DNA from: an uncultured Collinsella sp.
GTDB lineage: Bacteria > Actinomycetota > Coriobacteriia > Coriobacteriales > Coriobacteriaceae
Direction of reading: 5' to 3'
Length of the DNA: 33,610 bases
Assembly: GCA_958421035.1 (NCBI GenBank)
Contig: CATZKS010000004.1
Span: forward strand, 1-33,610
Shown here: positions 21,905-28,670 of the stretch, piece after piece
Layout: each line of letters opens with the position of its first letter
How positions within the stretch are numbered: the first letter of the stretch is position 1
Notes under the pieces: model-generated
Seen by the model: only the letters and a program-made list of their open reading frames with translations
Database searches by the model: none
Told to the model about the DNA's origin: nothing
Position numbers and translations under genes: made by a program

Positions 21905-22939
21905 ATGCAACTGGCAAACATCGTACGCGAGCGCTGGAAAGGCGTCTTGTTCTGCCTGATCATCGCCATTCCCGCGACGTTGCTCGGCAAACAGATTGAG
22001 GTGGTCGGCGGTCCGGTATTTGCCATCCTCTTTGGCATGGTCCTGGCGCTCGTCTTTCCCAAGAATCGTCGCGAACAGCTCGCCGCCGGCGTTACCTATA
22101 CGTCCAAAAAAGTCTTGCAGTACGCGGTTATCCTGCTTGGCTTTGGCATGAACCTCTCCCAGATTCTGTCCAAGGGCGCCCAGTCGTTGCCGATTATCGT
22201 GGCGACAATCTCGACATCGCTTGTCATTGCCTTTGTGCTCTGCCGCGTCATGAACGTGCCGGGCAAGATCGCGACGCTTGTGGGTGTGGGTTCGTCGATT
22301 TGCGGCGGTTCTGCCATCGCCGCGACCGCACCCGTCATCGATGCCGACGATCGCGAGATTGCCCAGGCTATTTCGGTCATCTTCCTGTTTAACGTTATCG
22401 CGGCGCTCGTGTTTCCGACGCTCGGCGGCATGCTCGGGCTGACCAACGAGGGCTTTGGCCTGTTTGCCGGTACCGCCATCAACGACACCTCGTCCGTAAC
22501 GGCTGCGGCGAGCGCTTGGGACAGCATGCATCCCGGCGCCAATGTGCTCGAGAGCGCCACGGTGGTCAAGCTCACCAGGACGCTGGCCATTATTCCCATC
22601 ACGTTGGTCCTCGCATGCTGGCAGATGCATCTGGCACGCAAGGCCGGTGGCGACGCTAAGAGCACGTTCTCGCTTAAACGCGCGTTTCCCATGTTTGTGC
22701 TGTTCTTTGTGCTGGCGAGCGTGATCACCACGGTGCTTCAGCTTCCCGCGTCCATCACGGCGCCCATCAAGGAGCTGTCGAAGTTCTTTATTGTGATGGC
22801 CATGGCGGCTATTGGTTTTAATACCGATATCGTCGAGCTGGTCAAAAAGGGCGGCAAGCCCATCGCGTTGGGCTTTTGCTGCTGGATTGGCATTGCGTGC
22901 ATGAGTTTGGGAATGCAGCACGTGCTGGGAATCTGGTAG
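21905..22939 (+). CDS. yeiH: YeiH/UPF0324-family membrane transporter (putative sulfate exporter)
   Basis: A 344-residue inner-membrane protein with about ten hydrophobic segments and the family signatures VGVGSSICGGSAIAATAPVI and GTAINDTSSVTAAA. The family is annotated as putative sulfate exporters, but direct evidence for most members is thin. AAGAAGGA lies ahead of the ATG. It is divergent from a GntR/FCD regulator and followed by two hairpins without a clear T-run. Length is typical for the family. Confidence 0.9.
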   Translation: MQLANIVRERWKGVLFCLIIAIPATLLGKQIEVVGGPVFAILFGMVLALVFPKNRREQLAAGVTYTSKKVLQYAVILLGFGMNLSQILSKGAQSLPIIVATISTSLVIAFVLCRVMNVPGKIATLVGVGSSICGGSAIAATAPVIDADDREIAQAISVIFLFNVIAALVFPTLGGMLGLTNEGFGLFAGTAINDTSSVTAAASAWDSMHPGANVLESATVVKLTRTLAIIPITLVLACWQMHLARKAGGDAKSTFSLKRAFPMFVLFFVLASVITTVLQLPASITAPIKELSKFFIVMAMAAIGFNTDIVELVKKGGKPIALGFCCWIGIACMSLGMQHVLGIW

Positions 22940-22992
22940 AGAAGTAGCTTATTCGCGTGCTGGCTGCCGGTGAGCGCAAGCCTTCGGTGGAG

Positions 22993-23080
22993 CGATAGGA
23001 GCTCTTGCGGGTATGGCTTGTCCGCAGGTTTATAAGTCCCGAAGAGCTCTTATCGCCCCGCCAGGATGGCGATGCGGGGC
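22993..23080. other. Two strong hairpins between yeiH and the next regulator
   Basis: CGATAGGAGCTCTTGCGGG (22993-23011) pairs with CCCGAAGAGCTCTTATCG (23038-23055) over about 17 bp with one bulge and one mismatch. GCCCCGC (23055-23061) pairs with GCGGGGC (23074-23080). Neither is followed by a T-run. A small perfect palindrome CGGTCGTGCGACCG lies further on at 23156-23169, about 40 bp before the next ATG. Confidence 0.6.
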
Positions 23081-23205
23081 AACACCTATACTCGCAGGAC
23101 GGCGCTTTCTGCCCTATAGTGTTTGGTGAGCAATATCGTTCAATTTTGAAACACTCGGTCGTGCGACCGTCGGCGGTTGCACGTCGCCGCGGACAGGGGC
23201 AAATC

Positions 23206-24423
23206 ATGGATAGCAATGCTAAGCTGAACATCTTGACCGATGCCCTAGCTGCTGCCGGGGCCTCGGCATTGGCAATCGATGCGCGTGGGGACGTCGCGAT
23301 CTCGACCATGAATGACGCGGCGCTTGAGCGGGATGTGGCGGCTTTTGTCGCTGAGCGTCTCGACCGTATAGGAGACGGCGCGCGTCTGGTTATGGGGCGT
23401 GAGGGTACGCGCCTGAGCCTGACCGTTCGCCCCACCGACAAAGAGGGCGGGAGGCTTTGGGTCGTTGTGGTCCGCGAGGTGCGCGGTGCCGCGGCGCATG
23501 CGGGCATCGAGTGGCTCAACGCCGACGAAGTTGAGGTCCGCTATGAATCGAGCGCGTACGGCATCGTTGAGGGGGCGGCCTCGGTGGCTGTACCGGTTAC
23601 CGAGAGCTATGCGCGCGGCGTGCCCCTTATGCTCGAGGGCGAGCTGGGAGCGGGTCAGGTCGAGATTGCCAAGCGCCTCTATCTGGATGGCCCTTTTGTC
23701 GATCAGCCCTTTGTTTCCGTCGCGCTCGATGAACTCACCGATCGCGGTTGGCGCCATGTGCTCAAAAGCTCCGAATCGCCGCTGTTCCAAACGGGGCTGA
23801 CCCTTTGCATTGAGGGCTGGAATGCGGTTGGCCCCCAGCGCCTCCGCGAGCTGGTCTCCACGATGACCGACACCGCGTTGGCGACGCGCTGCCATGTGGT
23901 GCTGACGGCGAATGACATGCCGGGCGGCGGCGAAAGTGATCAAGCCGCCTTTGTGACCGAGCGCTTCGCCTGTGCGGTGAGCGTCGCGCCGGCAATCGCC
24001 GAGCAGGGAGCCGCGTCGACGAAGGTCGCGCGCTATTTGGAATATCTCGCTGATGCATTTGGGACGGCAGCGCCCACGCTGTCTGCCGCGGCGACGAAGA
24101 CGCTCGATGCTTACCGCTGGCCGCGCAACTATCTGCAGCTCCGCGAGGTCTCGGAACGACTGTATATATTGGTGGGGGCGGGCACGGTGGACCGCGCTGT
24201 GGCGGAGGAAGTGCTCGCCCAAGAGGACGTGATTAAGACCGCAACCTTTGGCGCCCCGACGCTCGAAAGTGACCTGTATATCCTGCGACCGCTGGCCGAT
24301 ACCGAGCGAGATATCGCGCATCTGGTTGTAGACCATCTCCACGGCAACCGAACCCGTGCGGCGGAGGTGCTGGGCATAAGCCGTACAACTCTGTGGCGCT
24401 TGCTGAAGGACGATGACCGTTGA
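23206..24423 (+). CDS. Degenerate sigma-54-activator-like regulator with Fis-type HTH
   Basis: A 405-residue protein. Its middle region aligns by eye to the AAA+ domain of NtrC-type activators, and the end is a Fis-type helix-turn-helix (HGNRTRAAEVLGISRTTLWRLL). The Walker A position reads EGELGAGQ (144-151), so the essential lysine is lost; the GAFTGA loop that contacts sigma-54 is missing; the Walker B position reads LCIEGW (200-205). It should therefore neither hydrolyse ATP nor open sigma-54 promoters, and probably acts as a DNA-binding regulator. Residues 1-95 may be a PAS-like or other sensor domain. ATG at 23206 has GGGGC upstream; the frame is open back to 23005 but has no better start. 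Its target is unknown. Confidence 0.7.
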   Translation: MDSNAKLNILTDALAAAGASALAIDARGDVAISTMNDAALERDVAAFVAERLDRIGDGARLVMGREGTRLSLTVRPTDKEGGRLWVVVVREVRGAAAHAGIEWLNADEVEVRYESSAYGIVEGAASVAVPVTESYARGVPLMLEGELGAGQVEIAKRLYLDGPFVDQPFVSVALDELTDRGWRHVLKSSESPLFQTGLTLCIEGWNAVGPQRLRELVSTMTDTALATRCHVVLTANDMPGGGESDQAAFVTERFACAVSVAPAIAEQGAASTKVARYLEYLADAFGTAAPTLSAAATKTLDAYRWPRNYLQLREVSERLYILVGAGTVDRAVAEEVLAQEDVIKTATFGAPTLESDLYILRPLADTERDIAHLVVDHLHGNRTRAAEVLGISRTTLWRLLKDDDR

Positions 24424-24507
24424 GCGAGGCGCCCGTGACCGCGCGCGACGCGTGTGCTACAGTCCAAAGCGTTATTGTTTCGATTTGGTTACGGCGTGCG
24501 AGGGCAT

Positions 24508-25083
24508 ATGGCTGAGACTTCAAAACCGAGCCGCAGAAGGCGGAGTGCCGCGCCGGTCAACCGACGCACGACATCGGTGACGTGGGGCAAACACGCCTCG
24601 GGGTTTGATGGCTCGTTCAAGCGCACTAAATACGGCTATCCTTCGGCAAGCGCCCGCTTGGCAATGCAGGCAGAGTCCTCGCTGTGGGGCCGCAAACGCG
24701 TGGTGGGCTCAAAGCTCAAGCACGACGGAACGCTCGGCTACATCAGCCGCGGGGCGGCTCGCCGCAGCGGGCTCAATCCCGCCGGCTGGCATCGCTACGT
24801 GCCGATCGTGGCCGCCGTTGCAGTGATCGTCATCGCACTCGCTGCGCTTGGCTATGCCGGCGGTGGCGCCAACTTGGACGCAGTGTTTAAATCGCCCGAG
24901 CTCGCGCATGCAGGTACAGAAGTTGTCGAGGGCGCTCAGACCCAGACGGGCGTCGCGCCCCAGCGTGGTATCGTTGCGGCGGCCTCCACCATCGCCGATG
25001 CGCAAAAGGACGAAGACAAGCAAGGCGACGACGCCGAAACGGCCCAGGCAAATGAAACGGCAACAACTCCATCGGCGGGATAA
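24508..25083 (+). CDS. Single-pass membrane protein of unknown function
   Basis: A 191-residue protein that I do not recognise. Residues 1-95 are very basic (runs of Arg and Lys, SRRRRSAAPVNRR near the start) and should stay in the cytoplasm. One membrane segment spans about 97-117 (YVPIVAAVAVIVIALAALGY). The rest (118-191) is low-complexity, acidic and Ala/Glu/Asp/Thr-rich, and should face outside. ATG at 24508 follows GAGGGC; an earlier in-frame ATG at 24454 lacks a site. It begins 84 bp after the degenerate regulator gene and may be co-transcribed with it. The basic N-terminal region could bind nucleic acid or membrane, but this is speculation. Confidence 0.7.
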   Translation: MAETSKPSRRRRSAAPVNRRTTSVTWGKHASGFDGSFKRTKYGYPSASARLAMQAESSLWGRKRVVGSKLKHDGTLGYISRGAARRSGLNPAGWHRYVPIVAAVAVIVIALAALGYAGGGANLDAVFKSPELAHAGTEVVEGAQTQTGVAPQRGIVAAASTIADAQKDEDKQGDDAETAQANETATTPSAG

Positions 25084-25126
25084 GTTGCGAGTGGGGCAGC
25101 AAATTTGGGACGGGGCCTTTCAGCGG

Positions 25127-25153
25127 GTCCGCCGTTCGGTAGAACGGCGGAAC
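25127..25153 (-). repeat. 3'-end hairpin of the nitroreductase gene (GTTxCGCCGTT family)
   Basis: CCGCCGTTC (25129-25137) pairs with GAACGGCGG (25142-25150), extended by GT/AC with a bulge. It lies 3 bp past the nitroreductase stop codon. On the minus strand it starts GTTCCGCCGTTCTAC, like the larE hairpin (GTTACGCCGTTTTAC). Confidence 0.8.
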
Positions 25154-25156
25154 TAA

Positions 25157-25678
25157 TTACTTTACGTACACCACGTTGTCGCGGCGCGGCTTTGCCTCGG
25201 GTAGCGTGTCCTCGGCGTAGCCAAGAATGCAGTTACCGACACCGCGCAGGCTGCCGTCGGCGGGCAGGCCCCAGCTGGCCAGCAGCTCCAGGCCCTCGGG
25301 CGAGTCAAAGACCTCATGCGCGCGGTGAATCCAGCACGAATCGACACCCAGTGCATAGGCGGCGTTGAGCAGGTTGCCCATGGCGAGCGAGCCGTCTTCC
25401 AGATGTGTGGGCACGCTGCGGTCAACCAGCACCACCACAACGGTCTTGGCGCCATAGAAGGGGTCGCTGTTGCTGCCCATGACCTGGGCGTTGAGCTGTG
25501 AGAGACGCTCGACGGTCGCGGGGTCGGTGACGGCGACAAACGTCACCGGTTGGCGGCCCATGCCGCTCGGTGCATATTGGCCGGCTTCGATAATACGCGC
25601 AAGCTTTTCGGCCTCGACGGGACGATCGCTGTAGTTGCGGCAGCTGCGGCGGTGAATGAGCGCTTCGATGGTCTCCAT
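25157..25678 (-). CDS. Nitroreductase-family flavoprotein
   Basis: A 173-residue FMN-dependent oxidoreductase of the nitroreductase fold, which uses NAD(P)H to reduce nitro compounds, quinones or similar. N-terminal FMN-binding motif RRSCRNYSDRPV, the APSGMGRQP loop and the late GVGNCILGYAED motif are all present. Length is short-normal for the group. AAGGAG fixes the ATG at 25678; the frame extends to 25774 with no ribosome site. It is divergent from the 96-residue protein gene. Physiological substrate unknown. Confidence 0.93.
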   Translation of the reverse strand: METIEALIHRRSCRNYSDRPVEAEKLARIIEAGQYAPSGMGRQPVTFVAVTDPATVERLSQLNAQVMGSNSDPFYGAKTVVVVLVDRSVPTHLEDGSLAMGNLLNAAYALGVDSCWIHRAHEVFDSPEGLELLASWGLPADGSLRGVGNCILGYAEDTLPEAKPRRDNVVYVK

Positions 25679-25972
25679 GGTGTCTCCTTGCGGTGGCGTT
25701 GCAGATGCCCCGTTCATACCCGTCGGGCTCAAACGATAGACGGTCAATTGCCCGGCCAAAAGGATAGATTCCAATTGGGAAAGTAGGTTTGCATAAAAGT
25801 ACCTTCAGAATGTGACAAACAAATGGGATGGTTAAACGTTTTATCCCGTCTACCCTGCGGTTTTTTACCACTTGCCTAAATGACGAACGCATAACCTCTG
25901 ATAAAGGTTTTACTAAAGGAGGACCAACGTTTATCAATGCGCCGTGGTGGCGCCGGGCCAGGAGGTAACATC

Positions 25973-26263
25973 ATGTTCCAGGCTGGAGATGTCGTCGAGA
26001 CCGACTTCGAAGGATTTCTGAAGCTGCTGCGTTCCAAGACGCGCGCTTTCGTGTCGATCAACGATCACGAGTACTACATCACGCACACCGATGGCTATTG
26101 GCGTGTTCAGGATTGCGAGGCCCTCAACGACAAGGGCCACTTTACTGACTGCTCCGAGCTGGTCAACACGGTCTGCGAGGTCGTCGAGCTGCCGTGGATT
26201 GCCGGCAAGAGCCTGCATGACAGCTTCTCGGGCGCTACGGTCTATGAGGCCGTCGCCGCTTAA
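25973..26263 (+). CDS. Small conserved-looking protein of unknown function
   Basis: A 96-residue soluble protein without signal or membrane segments. I do not recognise the family. It is acidic, with an aromatic-rich middle (HEYYITHTDGYWRV), four cysteines (CEALND, TDCSEL, NTVCEV and none paired closely), and a KTRAFVSIND stretch that suggests a small beta-rich fold. ATG at 25973 has a perfect AGGAGG 7 nt away. An in-frame ATG at 25937 also has AAAGGAGG but about 14 nt away, so a 12-residue longer form is possible. It is monocistronic with its own terminator. Strong translation signals suggest high expression. Confidence 0.8.
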   Translation: MFQAGDVVETDFEGFLKLLRSKTRAFVSINDHEYYITHTDGYWRVQDCEALNDKGHFTDCSELVNTVCEVVELPWIAGKSLHDSFSGATVYEAVAA

Positions 26264-26289
26264 CAGGCAATAAAACTCGATTTTCACGT

Positions 26290-26325
26290 GACCGCTGGCG
26301 CCGCCCCCGCGCCGGCGGTCTTTTT
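26290..26325 (+). terminator. Terminator of the 96-residue protein gene
   Basis: GACCGCTGGCGC (26290-26301) pairs with GCGCCGGCGGTC (26309-26320) with one wobble, followed by TTTTT. Confidence 0.9.
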
Positions 26326-26368
26326 CTGCCGATAGGCCATAAAAGTGCACGCATTTGCGGAGAGCCTG

Positions 26369-26426
26369 TTGACGATAGTCAAAACTCGGACTAATCTAGA
26401 GACACAAAATTGGTCAAAACTCGGAC
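26369..26426 (+). promoter_or_regulatory. Promoter and duplicated operator of the MarR-ABC operon
   Basis: TTGACG (26369-26374), 17-bp spacer, TAATCT (26392-26397). The 14-mer GTCAAAACTCGGAC occurs twice exactly, at 26378-26391 (filling the spacer) and 26413-26426 (just downstream of the predicted start point), 35 bp apart. This is the classic layout of autorepression by the first gene product. Confidence 0.7.
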
Positions 26427-26444
26427 AATCGAATGGTGGGATAG

Positions 26445-26945
26445 ATGAATAGTGCGGTTACACTGGTCGACTTCGACCGGTTGCTCAATGGACTCGACCA
26501 TATCTATTCGGAGTTCTCGCGCGCCTGCGGCCTTTCGGACTGCGCTTACTGGATGCTCGTTGATACCAGCACGGCGGGCGGCAGTATTGCCGTAAGCCGT
26601 CTGACAAGCGAATGGTTCTACAGCAAGCAGACCATCAACTCGGCAATTAAAACCTTGACGGCGCGGGGCTTCGCAACGTTGGAGTTTGCCGAAGGCAGTC
26701 GTAAGAACAAGGTTGTGAGCCTGACCGAAGGGGGCAGGCGATTTGCCGAGCGTTATGCGCTGCCGGCACTCAAGGCCGAGCAGCGAGCCTTTGGCGCGCT
26801 TGAGCCGTGTGAGCAGCGCGAGATTATGCGCTTGATCGGCAAATTCTCTCAGGTGCTCGGCGAGGAGTGCGAGACATTTAAGCGGCATATCGCTGCCGAG
26901 AGCCAAGCCGAGAATCAAGGTGAGGGGGAGTCGTGCGAGTGCTAA
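26445..26945 (+). CDS. MarR-family transcriptional regulator
   Basis: A 166-residue winged-helix regulator. The recognition region is SRLTSEWFYSKQTINSAIKTL, followed by the wing (RGFATLEFAEGSRKNKVVSLT) and a C-terminal helical dimer interface. GGTGGG lies ahead of the ATG. The 3' end overlaps the first ABC exporter gene, so regulator and exporter are one operon, an arrangement typical of MarR proteins that sense the exported compound. The duplicated 14-mer in the promoter is its likely site. Confidence 0.92.
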   Translation: MNSAVTLVDFDRLLNGLDHIYSEFSRACGLSDCAYWMLVDTSTAGGSIAVSRLTSEWFYSKQTINSAIKTLTARGFATLEFAEGSRKNKVVSLTEGGRRFAERYALPALKAEQRAFGALEPCEQREIMRLIGKFSQVLGEECETFKRHIAAESQAENQGEGESCEC

Positions 26946-28669
26946 TGAGGTTTTTGAAGCCCTATCGAGGGCTTGTCGCAGTGACGCTGCTGGTGCTGCT
27001 GGTGGATAACGTCGGTACGTTGCTGGTTCCCACGATGCTGGCGAACATGGTCAACACCGGTATTACCACGGGCGATGTCGACTACATTTTACGCAACGGC
27101 CTATACATGTTTATCGCGACCAGCATGGCTAGCGGCGGCACGGTGCTGGGCTGCTATCTTTCGGCGCGCCTGGCCGCCAACGTGGCTTGCGATATCCGCA
27201 ATGCCGTGTACGACAAATCGCTCGAGCTCGCGGCCAGCGATTTTGAGCGCTTTGGCACCGGATCGATGATCACGCGCTCGCTCAACGACATCAACGTGAT
27301 TCAGCAGGCGATTCTGCAGACGATTCAGCTGGTGCTGCCCGTGCCGTTTTTGGCTGTGGCGGGCATCATCTTCGCCTGGTTTATCGATCCCGCCATGGGC
27401 ACGCTTCTGGGCGTAGTCGTTGCTATTGTGCTGGTGGCGGCGGTCTTTACGGTTGCCAACGCGGCGCCGATTTTTATGCGCCTACAGGGCTTTATCGACC
27501 GCATGAACGTGGTGCTGCGCGAGAATATTGTGGGCGCGCGCGTCATCCGTGCGTTTAACAAGGAGCGCCACGAGGAACGGCGTCTGGACGAGGTGTTTAG
27601 CGACTACGCCGCCAACGCCATCAAAGTCAACCACCTGTTTGTGGGCCTCGACAGTTCAAGCTTCTTTTTGATGAACATCGCCGAGGTGGCGGTGTTGTGG
27701 GTGGGCGGCAACCGCGTAGGCGCCCACGCCATGCAGATTGCGAGTATCTCGGCGGTGCTGGAGTATGCAATTCTGATCCTGTTCTTTGTGATGATGGCCC
27801 AGATGGTGGTGCTGACGCTTCCGCGTGCTGCCGCGTGCCTGAACCGTGCGCAGCAGGTGTTGGAGATTGAGCCGAGCATCGTCGATGGCGAGCGCACGCT
27901 GGATGACGGGGCGCGCGAGCCCCAAGACGAAGCCGATGCGGTGGCCGTGTTCGACCACATGTCGTTTCGCTTTGACGATGCCGACGAGGACACCCTGTGC
28001 GACCTGAGCTTTGCCTGCCGTCGCGGTCAGACGACTGCAATCGTTGGCTCGACAGGCTCGGGCAAATCGACGGTGGCAAAGCTTCTGCTGCGCTTCCACG
28101 ATGCCACCAAGGGCTCCATTCGCCTGAATGGTGTGGACCTGCGCGAGCTTTCGCAAGGTGAGATTCGCGGGCACATCGCCTATGTGCCGCAGAAGGCGTG
28201 GCTGTTCTCGGGCACCGTGGCAAGCAATCTGCGCTTTGGCAACGAGGACGCGACCGAGGCGGACATGCTTCATGCGCTGCGGGTTGCCCAGAGCACCTTT
28301 GTGCTCGATCAGCCGCAGGGGCTCGATACCCCGGTTGCCCAAGGCGGTACGAACTTCTCGGGTGGTCAGCGCCAGCGCCTAGCCATTGCTCGCGCGCTCA
28401 TGAAGCATGCCGATCTATATATCTTCGACGACAGTTTCTCGGCCCTGGACTTTAAGACCGATGCCGCCCTGCGTCATGCGTTGCAAGATGAGACGCGTGA
28501 CGCTGCGGTGCTCATCATCGCGCAGCGCATCTCTACGATCTTGCACGCCGACCAGATTGTCGTGCTCAAGGACGGCGAGATTGTGGGCTTGGGCACGCAT
28601 AGCGAGCTTATGGAAACCTGCGAGGTGTACCGCGCCATCGCGGAATCGCAAATGAAGGGAGGTGAGTAG
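26933..28669 (+). CDS. ABC exporter half-transporter 1 (degenerate ATP site)
   Basis: A 578-residue membrane-ATPase fusion: six-helix exporter domain (about 1-310) and nucleotide-binding domain (about 335-578). Walker A GSTGSGKST (near 370), signature FSGGQRQR (near 474). Walker B reads IFDDSFSALD, with Asp in place of the catalytic Glu, and the switch region reads IIAQRIST, with Gln in place of His, so its own ATP site is probably inactive. It should pair with the next gene product, as in TM287/288-type heterodimers. Start is GTG at 26933, overlapping marR by 13 bp with GTGAGG upstream; ATG at 26945 is the alternative. Substrate (drug, lipid or peptide) unknown. Confidence 0.92.
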   Translation: MRVLMRFLKPYRGLVAVTLLVLLVDNVGTLLVPTMLANMVNTGITTGDVDYILRNGLYMFIATSMASGGTVLGCYLSARLAANVACDIRNAVYDKSLELAASDFERFGTGSMITRSLNDINVIQQAILQTIQLVLPVPFLAVAGIIFAWFIDPAMGTLLGVVVAIVLVAAVFTVANAAPIFMRLQGFIDRMNVVLRENIVGARVIRAFNKERHEERRLDEVFSDYAANAIKVNHLFVGLDSSSFFLMNIAEVAVLWVGGNRVGAHAMQIASISAVLEYAILILFFVMMAQMVVLTLPRAAACLNRAQQVLEIEPSIVDGERTLDDGAREPQDEADAVAVFDHMSFRFDDADEDTLCDLSFACRRGQTTAIVGSTGSGKSTVAKLLLRFHDATKGSIRLNGVDLRELSQGEIRGHIAYVPQKAWLFSGTVASNLRFGNEDATEADMLHALRVAQSTFVLDQPQGLDTPVAQGGTNFSGGQRQRLAIARALMKHADLYIFDDSFSALDFKTDAALRHALQDETRDAAVLIIAQRISTILHADQIVVLKDGEIVGLGTHSELMETCEVYRAIAESQMKGGE

Positions 28670-28670
28670 C

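Noticed and set aside
25105..25368. 87-codon plus-strand open frame past the membrane protein gene
   Set aside because: It overlaps the nitroreductase gene on the other strand and its 3' hairpin; no ribosome site and no domain.
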